From: Gremmenia infestans
Taxonomy: Eukaryota > Ascomycota > Leotiomycetes > Helotiales > Hamatocanthoscyphaceae
Direction: 5' to 3'
DNA: 64,000 bases
Assembly: GCA_032629725.1 (NCBI GenBank)
Contig: JAFEVB010000004.1
Location: 1 to 64,000, forward strand
Shown: one piece after another, positions 32,238 through 44,936 of the stretch
Position numbering within the stretch: position 1 is the stretch's first letter
How the letters are laid out: every line of letters starts with the position of its first letter
The notes under the pieces: generated by a model
Told to the model about the DNA's origin: nothing
What the model saw: the letters and a program-made list of their open reading frames with translations, nothing else
Database searches by the model: none
Made by a program: the position numbers and the translations under genes

Positions 32238-34288
32238 TCACACCCGCCCATCCACATCCCCATCCACATCCACAACCTCCCAAACAACAACATCCCCCCA
32301 TCTCCTCCAATCATCCAACACCCATCCATTTCCACCCCTCCACCTCTCCCTAATCTCAAACCCCCTCCCCTCCCCCTCCTCCCTCAACACCTCCTCAACG
32401 CCCTGAAACCCCACCACAAACCGCGGCGGCCACGGCCTCTTCCCCCCAACCACCCCAACCTCCTCCCTGAAGAACCTCTGCGGGTTGTCATAGAACCGAT
32501 CCGCCTCGTCTCGATATGCCGCCCGCTCTGGCGTATGCGCTGCGAGATGCAGTGGCGGCTCGCAGGTTAGCGCCCAGGCGTGCAGGGACGGGTGCGAGAG
32601 TTTGCTGCGCCAGGGCGTGCTGTGGCAAGGCATGAGGAAGGCGGCGAATGTCTCGATTTCGCTGTCCGTGTCGTAGGCTGATGGGCGTAAGGCGCCGTTG
32701 AGGTCGAGGAGGGTGGGGTGCGAGGTTTCGTATTCGTGGCGGAGGAAGGTTAGGACGGAGAGGACGCCGCGTTGGTGATTTAGGGTTGTGAAGGCTGCGA
32801 TGGATAGGTTGAGGAGGAGGAGGAGAGCTAGCAGGGGCTTGCGGTGGATGGTAGGGGTCGTGGTGGTGGGGACAGGGGTTGGATGGGTCGTTGGGTTTTG
32901 GGGGGTGGTGTGGAAAAAGGCGGTAATTGTTGGGGCGGCGAGGATGTGGAGGAGAGGGAGGAGTGGGTAGATAAAGCGGACTTCTTTGTGCGCGATCAGG
33001 GAGAGGGTGCTGACGGTCACGAGGATCGTGGTCGTTAGTAGGAAGCGAATGTTGCCTGTTGGAAGGGAAGCCGAGTTCCAGAGCCCGATTAAAGCGAATG
33101 GTAGGTAGGTTGTGAGAAGTAAAGGAAGGCCTTGGGATAGATAGTAGTGCCATACATTGCGTCCGTAGAAGACTGCTAGGTCTTGGTTGACGTTGAAATT
33201 GAGGAATTGGTATGGTGGGAAGGTCCACTCGCCGAAGTATAGTCTGTCTGAGATTCCCGAGACGAAAAGGATGACTAGACCACATAAAACAGCTTGTCGG
33301 ATGAGAAACAGGTAGTCAGAGGGCTTTAGTCGGGAATCCGAGAAGAATCGAGTTATCGTTGCCATTATAATGGAAAACCATATAAGTGCATTCGTCGGGC
33401 GCAGGATGCAGGCAGTCCCAGCAAGTAGAAGAGACATAATGAGCCTTCGCATAAGGTTAGATATGTGACAGTATGGATGGTATACGACTCACCCCTTGAC
33501 AGACCCAGGCTCTTCGAAAATCGAGGCCTTGGAAGGCGCTACAGCTTTCTCCTTCACGCCTGCAGAGTCATCTAGAACACTATCCGATGAGAATTTCCAC
33601 GGCCAAAAATTCAACGCAGTGATAGTCATAGTCGTCTCGAGGCAATTTGAGAATGTCCTAGTCGAGCAGAACCACTGCCAGGGACTGAAGATTGTCATCA
33701 AAAGCTAAAACCTCATCAGCGGGGTCCCCTTTGGTACGAAACTCGAACTTACAGAAGCCCAACTAGCATTACTTCCTCTGCCGTAAATCTTCTCCGATAG
33801 TTGCCATGTATAATAATCCCCCACGGCCGCAAAATACGCCTGCACGATATTCGGCAGCACCGCCAAAATCGTCGCGCGAAATTGCGGGAAGCAGCTCACG
33901 AACTCCATGAGCTTGTCCGCTGAATAATAAACCGCCGCAAACAGAGCCGGATGTAAGGAAGAGCGCAGCTGATGCTGCCATTCCTGCTTCAAGTTAGAAG
34001 GTGAAGGCATTTCAGGGGGGCGATTGTACGTGCCCACGTGATCCAAGCTCCACTTTCCGATCCAAAGGCCATTTGCCAGGCTGGCTCTAGGGATTGGAAA
34101 TACTCATCTGGCTGGAAGAAGGTGCGGACGCATAGCGCATTGATGAATCGGAGTCCGAGGAGGAGCATCCATATATCGCTGCATCTTTGGTTATAGAGCA
34201 GGGAGTTGACTTGTTCGTTTTGAGGAGGTTGTTTGGCGTCTTCTAGTGTTGCTTTCCTCGAGAGAGGAGGTGCTGCAGGTGTGCTCAT
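32238..34288 (-). CDS. GPI10: GPI mannosyltransferase III (Gpi10/PIG-B, GT22; 634 aa)
   Basis: Minus-strand exons are 34034-34288, 33753-33983, 33493-33704 and 32238-33444. The enzyme adds the third mannose to the GPI core in the ER membrane, using dolichol-phosphate mannose. GT22 signatures are RTFFQPDEYFQSLEPAW near residues 45-65 with the catalytic acidic pair region, GAWITWEWQHQLRSSLHPA, SPWQWFCSTRTFSNCLETT, LRPTNALIW and HKEVRFIYPLLPLLH (385-399). Multiple membrane helices and the closing DDWRRWGDVVVWEV match the family; length is near the usual 600-650. Introns are 50, 48 and 48 nt. The first joins ITW to EWQ exactly only if the donor is GC (TGG|GCACGT); its 3' end has CTAAC then CAG. 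GT alternatives nearby break the frame. A Pro/Thr-rich loop around residues 415-435 varies in this family. Confidence 0.95.
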
Positions 34289-34969
34289 TTTGGGATGATA
34301 TCCATGAGGTGAAGAGTCTGTATATGGGTCGAAGAACTTATATTCGCAAGGTTGTTTTGATAGGTGTATAAAAAGGCTTTCCGATAGCTTCTAAGTGCCC
34401 ACGTGTTTTTTCGTCCAAATCACGTGTTAGTTGATCGGATTATTATGTTTGAAAGCAACATTCTGTCAAACACCTCTATGAATGGTAAGATAATTAAAAT
34501 CTGGCCGATTCATGGGGTACTGTACTTGCCTAATCACTTAAGTAAAGCATGTTGAGTTTTGGCATAGACATCTGTCACGTGGCTATGTTCATTGTTACAC
34601 TTATCTATTTCATAAGATGTGTGTCTTTCAGTAGGGTGCGATGCTTATCGAGCTAATTGAAAGCTTAATCATAAACTGTAGGTATAGCATCTTAGTTGAG
34701 ATATAGAAACTAAATCGTTGAGACCCCAGGCTGACTCTGAGCTCTCCAACCTAGATAGACGGTCAGATTAGAACGGCGATATACTACGCGAAAGAATGAA
34801 GGAAGATATTTCTCCATAACAAGACCATGTCAGTATTCGTCTTATTTCCCTCTATTTGATTAACCGGTAGGTACTGCTACTCATGCTTAAATCCGATTTG
34901 AAAGTCTCACAATCTGGGATATTTAGTAGTATTAAAGGAGCTGTGAAAATAAGTACAATGGTTGGGTAT
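34289..34969. other. Spacer upstream of GPI10
   Basis: This 681-base AT-rich stretch should contain the GPI10 promoter and the 3' end of the basic orphan gene, as both read leftward. CACGTG cores are at 34400-34405, 34421-34426 and 34576-34581, the first two within 140 bases of the GPI10 ATG. No gene is visible. Confidence 0.5.
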
Positions 34970-36211
34970 TTATAACGGCTCCGCAACCTCCAACGCTTTC
35001 CGATACTCTTCCGGTATGCCCAAGAAATCTGCGACCACCGTAGCACTATTCCAATCTTCTTTGCAGACAAGTTTCATGGCCCCCTTCTCTCGAGTCCATC
35101 CAACCCAACGAATAACTCCAGCTAGCATCTCCTCCTCAGTCAGTAGTGCGAACTCGTGGCATAAAGGGTTCTTCTGTCCGATTTCAGACCTGCACAAGCC
35201 CTCCAGGTATACGATATTATCCTTGATGAACTTTTTCGGTTGTTTCGTTGACTTGGGATTGTAGCCAGCGTCATCGTGTAGGTCGAAACCCTCTGGTAAC
35301 TCCTTTCGCAAGAAAAGCATATCAAACATCTGGGCCTTCTGAAGTTCGACTTTGGGAATTCTTAGATTCTTCGGTTGGAGGCGTGAAGAGAGGCGCTTCG
35401 TAGGATCTTCGTGCTTTACCATGACGAGAACGTGGATGGCCATCTCCTCCCTGCAAGACTATTAGCTTGCGTCCCACTGATAACTGCACAAGTACTTGGG
35501 TTCAGATAATTACCGGCGTCTTTGGGCCTTTTGAGCAGGCGTAAAAGTTGTGAAGGGTCTGGCTTGGCGCACTGCTAGTCCCTTCTGCTTCTTCGGTCGT
35601 CTGAGATGATAGTCTTCCTCCGACAAACTATCTTCTTCCGACTCGGCCGAATCATCGTCGCTCTTTAGAACCGATGCTTTCCTCTTCTTATCTTTTGATT
35701 TAGGTGGGACAAAGACTGGACATTGGAGTCAGAGCAATGTCCAAGATGAATGACGGCGCGCTGAGAGCGTCAATGGAATGCGCGACTGACCTTCGCCGGG
35801 CTTCAGACCGACCTTGGCTCGTGCCGCTGCCTGGTGCATGCCCTTGGATCTCAAAGACTCGAATCGAACGGCCATATCCTCCATATGGTTCTCAAAACCA
35901 TGGTAAAGCGGTCCACGTAGGAGGAAGTTGATGTGGAGTGAAACGACATACTGCAGAGTAGTATCTAGCAGTTCTTGTTTGCTATCAAAACCTTTGCCAT
36001 CGTCGAACTCTTCGATTGTTGACGGGGGATATCCTTGAGGAGGGGCCAATGCCAGTAGCTTTGCAAATAGACAGAACAACCTTGCGTCGTCGAACAGTCC
36101 CAGCATTGACTTCAGCATGTACCCCAAACGACCGCCTCGGATCAATACCTTGAGGTCTACAATACACCTCTCGACTCTCACTAAAGCTTTGTCGCAGTCG
36201 TGTTCCGCCAT
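34970..36211 (-). CDS. Orphan basic protein, probably nuclear (367 aa)
   Basis: Minus-strand exons are 35791-36211, 35514-35715 and 34970-35450. I do not recognise the family. The N-terminal 135 residues look globular and helical (ALVRVERCIVDLKVLIRGG, LFDDARLFCLFAKLLALAP, TTLQYVVSLHINFLLRGPLYHGF). The centre is disordered with two basic signals (KSKDKKRK and RRPKKQK) and an acidic patch (SDDDSAESEEDSLSEED), typical of nuclear or nucleolar proteins. The C-terminal 160 residues are again globular (MAIHVLVMVKHEDPTK..., LCHEFALLTEEEMLAGVIRW). The start is the ATG before AEHDCDKA; the open frame reaches further upstream but without an ATG in good context. Introns (75 and 63 nt) have GTCAGT and GTAATT donors and keep frame. 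It lies between GPI10 and ZW10 on the same strand, but its own long spacers argue against shared transcription. Confidence 0.8.
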
Positions 36212-37562
36212 GTTTCTTGCGCAAAGAATTTTTGGAGAGTGGTAGAGTGCGAAGATGGTGAATATGGAGTTGACAGATGTCGAAGCCCTGCCACTGTTTG
36301 ATAAGGCTATCATTAAGGCATGCCTTTAAAGACTTTCCCAGCCAACGAAAGTAGCGAAGCTTAACCGATATATTTGGCTTAGTATTAGGTATACATTAAA
36401 TAGGTATATATCTCAAATTAAACAACTACCGTAACAAAACAACAGAGACAGAGTTCAATGCCCAGGTTGCTAAACGTGCCGCAGCTGGAAGGATTCCGAA
36501 ACCGTAAGGGACAGCGGGCCTTCCACGGTAGAAGCCGAGTTTTGACTTAAATTTTTTTGATTTTTGTATATTATGATTTTGGAGTTCATTTCTCCTAAGC
36601 AATTAAGAAGTGTACAGGCAGTTCATTCTTAAAGCTTTTTTTTTGTTTCTTTAATTTGCAAGGCGTCTTCGCTTAATTTTGAAGCTTTTTGCCCCTTTTC
36701 GCCGCGCACCCAAGCCAATGCTTTCCTACCACAGCAGCTTCTTAAAGACGGAATCCTCCCGATTGTCAAAATCAACCCCAAGTAGGAGAATTAAAAAGAA
36801 AGGCCATAACAAATTTAAGCCGAGAGCTATGCGTAGTGCAAATTTATCGCAAAAAAGCGATGAGAAAGCGCAAAATCAAGTTGGACTTCCAGGCGCGGCA
36901 CAACTATGTCACCCGCGGCTCTACGCAAGCTCCGGGCGTTGACCATAGGTACCTAGATTGCCTACTGCTAGCTTAGTGTCGTTGATTAAATGGAAATAAA
37001 TCTAAGTAGAAGTAAAAGAAGGCCACAGGGAGAGGTGTCAGCGCGCCTTAAGTGAGAAAAAGTAAACAGAGAAGAGGGTAGAGCAAATATAATGGCTAGA
37101 ACTAGGTGAAACAAGTATGATCGCCAGAAGTACAGCAATTTAAAAGGGGGTAACTAGAACACGTGCGAGGATGCTTCTATCATTGTCCCTTTTCAATGCC
37201 AATAAGATCCGTCCGTTCCGCCTAGCGTATTGTTTTAGTCTTTTTTGACCCGTCCCCTCAGCAAAATGGGCAAAAGTTGGAGTTACGCGGAGAGGAAAAG
37301 GAGACACTAGCGCTGGCAATCATATTCTATAATAAATTAATAAATATAGTCAAGTTCGCATGCAAAGTACAAAAAGCAGCATTCACTCGAGGATGGAAGG
37401 AAGTGATCTGAAAATGTCTCCAAGGGGGGCGGGGGTAAGTGCGCTTCTCCTCGCACCGAGAGAGACCGTGATACAAATAATAGCTAGTGTACAATATACT
37501 CTGGGTATCATATGCTATGCATAATATACATATTCTCCTATCGCCTTTCCAATCCCAAAGCC
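36212..37562. other. AT-rich spacer upstream of the basic orphan
   Basis: This 1.35-kb spacer is AT-rich with T-runs at 36549-36568 and about 36638-36660. A frame at 36679-36942 (+) is Lys/Ser-rich without domain. No gene is supported. It contains the promoter of the leftward orphan gene and the 3' region of ZW10. Confidence 0.5.
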
Positions 37563-40500
37563 TCACTCAAAGCTCTCCCTCGGCATCGGATTGGCTTTGA
37601 TTTCCTTGATTGTTTGCCGCACATTGGCATTATTTTCAAAGCTCAACCCAATCAAATCAACGACCTCCTCCGCCGTAAAATAATAGCTTAACTCGCTCTC
37701 CGTCCAAAGGTACTTGATATCTGCGAGATTGCTCTGCAGGACTTGATTCAAAAAGCTCAGCTTGAACCACTTATCAGCGAATTGGCCCGTCAAGGGAATA
37801 GCGTTCGCGCCGTGTTGGCCAGGCTTGACAAAAAGATCGTCGAGGCCTTCGACTTTGGAGATAATGGTGGCGATGTGCTCGGCTTCGTCAACGCCGATGT
37901 TTGGTAGTTCGAAGATGTCGGTAATGAGCTTGGATGCGACAGCGTTAACTAGGGAGCCAGTGGCCGAGCAACATGAGGACCATGGTAAGATATCGAACCA
38001 GGCTTTGTTGCGTTCGCGGATCTGTTGTATGACGAAGCGGATGCCGTCTTGGATTTCATCTTGTTCTTGCTGGAAGAAGTTCTGGGTGCCTGTAAGGATT
38101 ATCAGAAATATTCGAGTGAATGCATTAAAAAATACTTACCAGCCAAGAGGTCGTGGATGATTGTTCTTTGGGCGATGAGCTCATTGGTATAAGCTCGATT
38201 GCCAAAGCTTATAAGCTTGTTGATCTCGGGGTCTATTTTGATCATTCGGACCGCTCGCTCTGGTATATCCTCTCGCTCTTTCCACTGGGCTGCAAAATCT
38301 TGTAGCTGATCGGACAACCATACAGTGTCATTCAATAGATACCTGGGCACATGAGATTAACATGGTACGGAACGAGGGAAGACTGTGTACCCACATGTTA
38401 CCATTCGTATTCTCGGCGTAATATAGTTGGGAAAGTGCACGATACTCGGCAAGAAGAAGGGTGGGAAGGTTGAAAAGGCCTGGCGCGGCCGGAGAAATCG
38501 GTAAGCTCTCGTTTCTGTAAAGTCAGTCGTGTTCAGCGATAAAGTCATGGGGACGAACTTGGGTTGGGCCAAAATTGCTCCGTCATTCAGAACTCCAATT
38601 ACTGCTTTTAGTATTGCCTGCGGGATCGAAGACGTTTGGAACTTCTCCGATATAGTTACTTGACGTAGCTCTGGATTAGGGTTCTGTGAGGCGGCAGCTA
38701 ATGCATCTTTTGTAGTGGCTGACTCAGATGCGTCTGTATCCACAGCAGGTTCTTCTGTAGCATCTTCATCTGTCCAGCCCCAAGCATCTGTTGGGTCATC
38801 TTCGTCCTCAGGTTCAGGCTCTGGTTCTGGTGAAGTGTGGGTGATGGAGGAATGTCTTCGTTCTTCGTCTAGGGAACTTCGATTCCTTTCTGTGCTACCC
38901 GCAGGAAGTTTTTCACTAGCAGGGATTTTGGAAGGTCTTCCTTCCTCGACAGGTGAAGAGTCTTCTTTATCACTATCCCATGCCGCATCCCATGTATCAT
39001 CTACTGCATTGCCAGTCGCGGTGATTTGCATGCCCTCGTCTCGAGGTACCATTTTCTTTTGGACCCGTTCGGCGACATGGGGGCTTCCAAGCCCTATAGA
39101 TGAGATTAGTCAATTATTACAGTTGTGAAGTTTTATTTCAAGCTAGACTAGGCCTGTTTTCTGGAAAGGGTGAACTTACCTAATGAAAGTTCATTTCTAG
39201 TCCAGTCGAGAACCGTTTCTCTCTTCTTGTTAAGCCAATTCTTGTGAGCATCCTCGACCCAACGATGTAAACCATGTGAATCTAGCCATCCGAGCACTTC
39301 TAGTGTATTGGCAAACTCCTGGACCTGAATCAAAGCCTTCTGGTAATTTTCAATTTCGTCTAAAGATGCTGGGATAGCGGTGTCTAGCCATAGTTCTTTG
39401 ACCCGGTCTGAGAGAATAGGCATCATAACATCAGAAAGCGATTTGACGAGCTCCGGCGTAAGATTCTCGATGAGGAAGCGAATAACAATTTCAAGCTCCT
39501 TGAACAATGCTTTGATGTTGTTATCGGCAAAATGTTCGCTAGCCCGAATGCAATTCTATAACTAATCAGAGGTGGCCGTGTGTTCTTGTGCGTATAACTC
39601 ACTCCATCAATTTGGATATTAGGAAGGGGCGCAGCACGAAGGTCTGTTCGGGGCCTAAGTATTGCCTCATCTAGATTGTGCCACAGCTGTGTCGCCGCCT
39701 TGTCGACTTCTTTGTATGTCTGCAGAACAACTGTAGCCTCGGATAAGGTCATGGGAGCAGCTTATACCCGTCAGCAAAGAATCTAGGCACTGGGAAGCGT
39801 ACGTACTAGGGATTGTTTGGTTGATAGTAATGACCCTGTCATCCATATTGACCACAATCAAGGCCTTCCATATCATCTCAAATTGTTCGTGTATCGCGTG
39901 CCTCAGAGTAAGACACCTCTGGTTGAGGATTTTGATTGCGCGAATGTTGGTATCAGGCGAAACTTCCGAGATGGTTTCCCAAGCTTCTGTGCGATAATCA
40001 GTGCTTGGTCTCCGTCATTCAAAACATAACACAATACCTCCAAGTACATTCAGAGCGGCCATAATATTACTCTCGGAAGCGAGTGTCTCCGCTTCGTCCA
40101 ATTGGTCGTTTAATCTCTGCATTTCTTCTAATGCTTGACGAAGGTGCTCGTTCAGCTCCACTTCCTTGGTCATAAACTCCACATATGTCCTGTTGTCTTC
40201 CTGCTCCTCCAGTCGTTTGCCATCCGCTTCTGCCTGCCGAACAATACGGCTGGCAAGTTGTTTTGAGGTCTCGATGTCATTTTGAATGCTCTGCGCGTGT
40301 GTGATCCAAGTATCGACATCGGGAGCATTGTCTTTACTGAGCTCCCGGATCTCTGTCTAATGCGGCACGTATTAGCTGAATGATTTAAAGATACATAATA
40401 AAGTCTCACAGGAGCTGGGACGTTCTAGAGAGCTTACCTCCAATTCGGTTTTGGCCGTATTCAAGGCCGCCCAAGCTCCAGGCAGAGCCGATTCTTCCAC

Positions 40501-40590
40501 GCGGGCTGCGGATACCGATTCTTCCTCTGGAAAGCTGCCTTTGGTGGAGAAATCAACCAAGATGCTTCCAAGAACCTTGGTTGAGGCCAT
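37563..40590 (-). CDS. ZW10: ZW10 kinetochore / ER-Golgi tethering protein homologue (856 aa)
   Basis: Nine minus-strand exons: 40438-40590, 40038-40356, 39807-39986, 39603-39760, 39180-39555, 38559-39093, 38395-38514, 38140-38342 and 37563-38089. The joined frame is 856 residues. The N-terminal third is helical/coiled coil (QALEEMQRLNDQLDEAETLA, HAIHEQFEMIWKALIV). A long acidic disordered insert (about residues 410-515, PEPEPEPEDEDDPTDAWGWTD) separates it from the C-terminal ZW10/Dsl1-type helical bundle (LPTLLLAEYRALSQLYYAEN, FFQQEQDEIQDG, ending ELSYYFTAEEVVDLIGLSFE). ZW10 acts in the RZZ complex at kinetochores in animals and in the NRZ/Dsl1 tether for Golgi-to-ER vesicles; in fungi the tethering role is the likelier one (inference). 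All eight introns (44-98 nt) preserve phase. The 44-nt intron at 38515-38558 has an unusual GTTCGT donor but a good CTGAC branch and ACAG end. Confidence 0.88.
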
Positions 40591-41697
40591 GTTGAGGACA
40601 ATGTCCCAGGACTCGTGAGACCAAATCAGAAGATGTTCTTTGTAGTTATTGGATACGATCTGCGTATTTCGGCATTGTGCTTGTCTGCGTACCTACTCGC
40701 CAGCTCGGATGGAGTTGCTGTAAATGTAAGTTCCAAAGTATATACAGAAATGACGTTGCTGCAACTGGCTACCGCTGTCTCTGTCAATATCTAAGCGCGC
40801 CTTCCTTGCCAAGACGCGTTTGGCGGCAAAGTCCCTGCATTTTTAACCAATCACAATCTTCGCCTCTTCAAGGGATATTCTCTGCTTCCCTTTGTTGCTC
40901 TGAACCCCCCATCTAATCCACTCGCACTCATCTCAGACTCCTTTTTACGTTCTGAATAGCTTCAATATCTAACAGCCCAGACTTGCGTTATTTACTAGCG
41001 CTTCTCTAAACCAAACGACTGTGTGGCTTACATGCCTCTTTGAGTCATCGTGCATTGGAAATCTACGCAAGGCTGCCGTGTTCTTCACGCCCTTTCTAGG
41101 TATGAAATCAAAACGTCTCCTTCTACATACTGTTTACTTTCCTATGACTTACCTACCTTCTTTACCTTCACCGGACTCTCCGTCGTATTCTCTTTGGGAC
41201 TTCTTAGCTGGCTATTTGTAATGGCGGGGTTGGCGGGGTTATTTCCCCCAAGCAAATTGACCCTTTTTACTCTCCTGGTGGCTCTCTTGGCTGTTGCTGT
41301 ATACCAAGTGGAAAACATCAAATGGTAAGCTATCGGCCTATTCTCTCCCTCCTGTATCAACCTTGGAACCTCATTATTGGTCATGTGGGGCACGTCTTCA
41401 GATCCATCAAATGCTGGTAGTATAGTGCACCAGGGTGTTCGCTCATGAATCAGATCATTTGCCTATGGAGTGTGCCACGTATTCAGACTTAGTGTTAGTT
41501 CCCGGTGGGCGTGTTCATTGGGCGTACAACAAACAGGGCGTCCGAGTGTCACTCGACAGCCTTACCGTTCTACTATCGAAAATGCAAACGATTGTCAGAT
41601 TTGAAAGAAGCCTCTCGACTAACATGTTTGCAGGATCAATTCTCTCTCGCTTTTGCAGCATTCCATCCATCAACGCCTGGCACTTTCGTCTCTCAAT
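40591..41697. other. Divergent spacer (ZW10 / M16 peptidase)
   Basis: This 1.1-kb region carries both promoters. A plus frame at 41021-41328 includes an ATG at 41222 and encodes a 35-residue hydrophobic stretch (LTLFTLLVALLAVAVYQVENIKW), but no downstream exon continues it. A TTTTGCAG at about 41651-41658 just before the peptidase ATG could be an acceptor for an untranslated first exon. Neither is strong enough for a gene call. Confidence 0.45.
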
Positions 41698-44600
41698 ATG
41701 CCTAGTCAAACGAGGAAGACCCATTTCCGTACCATACAACAGTTCAAGACCGACTATGCACCAGTTTCCATCTCCCAGTATGTATCTGAGCGCACAGGGA
41801 TGCACGTTGTGGTTGCCGACCAGAAAGGACCTAAGGTCTCAGGTTATTTTGCCCTAGCCACTGAGATCTTTGACGATTCTGGATCTCCCCACACGCTAGA
41901 ACACTTGGTATTCATGGGTTCTAGGAGCTACCAATACAAGGGCCTGCTCGATAGACTTGCATCACGGGCATATTCGAATACCAATGCATGGACCGCTACG
42001 GACCACACTGCCTACACGTTGGATACCGCTGGCTGGGAAGGCTTTGCCCAAATCCTTCCTGTTTATCTGGAACATGTTATCCTTCCAACCTTGACTGATG
42101 AAGGATGTTATACTGAAGTTCATCACATAGATGGCGAAGGCAATGATGCGGGTGTTGTCTATTCTGAGATGCAGGGTGTTCAAAATACTGGATCTGAGAT
42201 CATGGACATCAGAGCTCGACGCTTACTTTACCCTGAGAATGTTGGGTTCCGCTACGAGACGGGAGGCATGATGGAGAATCTGCGAGTATTAACGGCAGAG
42301 AGGATTCGTGCTTTTCACAAGGAAATGTACCAACCCAAAAATTTGTGTTTGGTCCTAGTTGGTGAGGTCGATGAAGACAATCTTTTCCAGATCTTGGATC
42401 AATTCGAAGATTCTATCTTAGATACCATCCCTTCACCAAATTCTCAGTTCAAGAGGTACATTTAATCCTTCAATGGCATCCGCTCTGCTGACACGCTTCA
42501 GACCATGGGTCGAATCTCCACAGCCGCCTTCATTGAAGGAAACTATCGTTGAGTCAATTCCCTTTCCAGAGGAAGATGAATCGATGGGCGAAATCACTAT
42601 TGCTATGTTTGGCCCTGACTGCAATGATGTTGTTGAGACCGCTGCCTTGACCATCCTCCTCACCTATCTTGCGGGATCGTCTGTTTCAGTTCTTGAAAAT
42701 ATCATGGTAGAAAAAGAAGAGCTTGCAAGTGCGATCTACCACAATTGGGATGCGAGACCGAACTCGGTCATCTGGTTCCAGCCATCTGGAGTAGCGACTG
42801 AAAAACTTGCTGATGTTGAAAAGCGGTTGTTTGAGATTCTCAAAGATGTTGCATCAAAGCCTCTAGACATGAAGTACATGCTCGATTGTATCAAGAGAGA
42901 GCGCAGACAGGTGAAGTTCCAAGCGGAGAGCTCCGGAAGCTTTTATGCCGACGGGATAATCAATGACTTTCTCTTTGGAAAGCGGGATGGCTCAACGCTG
43001 AAGGATCTCAGCAGCATCGCAGAGTTTGATGAATTGGAGAAATGGACAGATGAGCAATGGAGAGTCTTTTTGAGAAAGTGGATTTCAGATGCGCACCATA
43101 TATCCTTATTAGGTACACCTTCAAAGGACCTGTCAGAGAAGATGAAAGCATCTGAGGAGAAGCGGCTTGCGGCGAGACGCGAGGAATTGGGATCTGATGG
43201 TCTTGCAAAGCTAGGTGAGAAGCTCAAGGCAGCTGTCGCGAAAAATGACATCGAGATCCCCGCCTCCCTTCTTCAGAAATGGCCAGTCCCCGGTGTAGAA
43301 TCGATACATTTTATCGAAACTACAAGTGCTAGGTCTGGTCTCGCCAAGAAGCTAGGCACGCCATCAAACAATATCCAGAAGATCGTCGAGCAGACATCGA
43401 ACCTTCCACTCTTCCTCCAGTTCGAGCACGTACCAACCAATTTTGTACACCTCACTATGCTTATCGGAACTTCCAAGATCGCAACTGAGCATCGTCCACT
43501 TCTTCCGCTATTTATGGACAATTTTTTCAATACTCCCATTATGCGGGGAGGGAAGAAAATCGAGTTTGAAGAGGTGGTCACGCTATTAGAGCAAGATACA
43601 GTCAGTTATAGTATGAACGGCGGGGGCCGTCTCAGCGATGCAGAGGGTCTTGTGATACAATTCCAAGTCGAACCGGAGAAGTACGCAGCTGCTATAGAGT
43701 GGATTAGAACCTTAATGTTTGACAGTATCTTTGATGTGACAAGACTCAAGGCTGGAACTTCCAAGGCATTGGCTGAGATCCCAGAGACAAAGCGAAGTGG
43801 CAACAGCATGATGTATGCTGTAGACGCCATGATCCATCTGGACAAGGATTCAAGCATTAAAGCCAGAGGTACCCTCGTCAAAGCAAATTACCTCAAGCGG
43901 CTCAAGAAGCTCCTCGCCAACGAGCCCGAAGTCGTCATTGGCTGGCTCGAAGCGCTGCGAACGTCGCTCTTCACGTTCGACAACATGCGTACCCTCGTAA
44001 TTGCGAACATCGAAAAGCTACCCAACCCAGTCGATGCGTGGAAGCCACTGGTCGCTGGTCTTGATACCACAAAGCCGTTACTTCCGCTCGTCAAGCTTGA
44101 TCAACGCTTGAGCCCCGACGGCCAGATACCAGGAAACTATGGCGCCGTCGTAGTGCCTATGCCCACCATCGACTCCTCATTTCTCCTCTCCTCCGCTAAG
44201 GGGCCAAAGTCCCACACCGATCCCGTCCTACCTGCTCTCATGGTCGCTACCTCCTTCCTTGATCAAGTGGAAGGCCCCATTTGGACCGCGGTTCGTGGCA
44301 CAGGTCTCGCGTACGGCGCCAGTTTTAGACGCGATCCTGATGGTGGCTTCGTTCAATTCAGCGTATATCGCTCTCCCGATGCGTATCGAGCCTTTATTGC
44401 TGCCAAGGGCGTTCTAGATTCATACATCAATGGAACGGCAAAGTTCGAGCAATATGCTTTGGAAGGCGCAGTCAGCCAAATCGTCACAGGTCTTGCGGAT
44501 GACCAGTCCACGATGGCCGCAGCCGGACAATTCCACTTTGTGGATAGTGTCGTAAAGGAAGTTGCGGATGACTATAACGAGAAGCTGTTGAAACAGGTTC

Positions 44601-44936
44601 GTGCCGTTACTATTGATGAGATTAAGGCAGTCATGAGCAATGTCCTTCTGCCACTTTTCGCTCCCGGTAAGGCGAACGTGGTTGTTACTTGTGCGCCAAT
44701 TATGGTTGAGGTATGCAACTACGTTCCATTGTACACTTATTGTCATTCCAATACTAACCTGCTAATAGGGAATCGTCAAAGGCTTCACAGATACGGGTTT
44801 CAAAGCCCAGTCTCAGCCCCTGTCTGCCTTCCAAGAAAGCTATGGTCTTGAGGCAGATGAGGATGAAGACGAGGAGATGGAGGATGTTGATGAGGAGGGA
44901 GATAGTGAGGAAGATGAAGATGAAGACGATGAGTGA
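41698..44936 (+). CDS. M16 family metallopeptidase, Sdd3/YOL098C-like (1044 aa)
   Basis: Exons are 41698-42455, 42502-44710 and 44769-44936. The inverse zinc motif HxxEH is HTLEH at residues 65-69, in GSPHTLEHLVFMGSRSYQYK, as in pitrilysin-type peptidases. The downstream acidic ligand region is DGEGNDAGVVYSEMQG (about 146-160). The gene continues through paired M16 domains of about 1000 residues, like the uncharacterised eukaryotic group that includes yeast YOL098C and C. elegans C05D11.1. The late motif ADDQSTMAAAGQFHFVDSVV fits the C-terminal inactive half. The tail is a run of Asp/Glu (EDEDEEMEDVDEEGDSEEDE). No mitochondrial presequence is evident, so a cytosolic location is likely. The introns are 46 and 58 nt; the first joins SQFK to RPWVES. 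The function of this group is unknown beyond predicted proteolysis. Confidence 0.93.

Noticed and set aside
32488..33285. Minus-strand frame of 265 codons overlapping GPI10
   Set aside because: Alternative phase of the GPI10 last exon, Pro/Arg/His-rich; the GPI10 phase carries the conserved motifs.
41021..41328. Plus frame ending in a hydrophobic stretch, ATG at 41222
   Set aside because: The 35-residue frame ends at a stop, and the possible GTAAGC donor does not join to any in-frame exon before the M16 gene.
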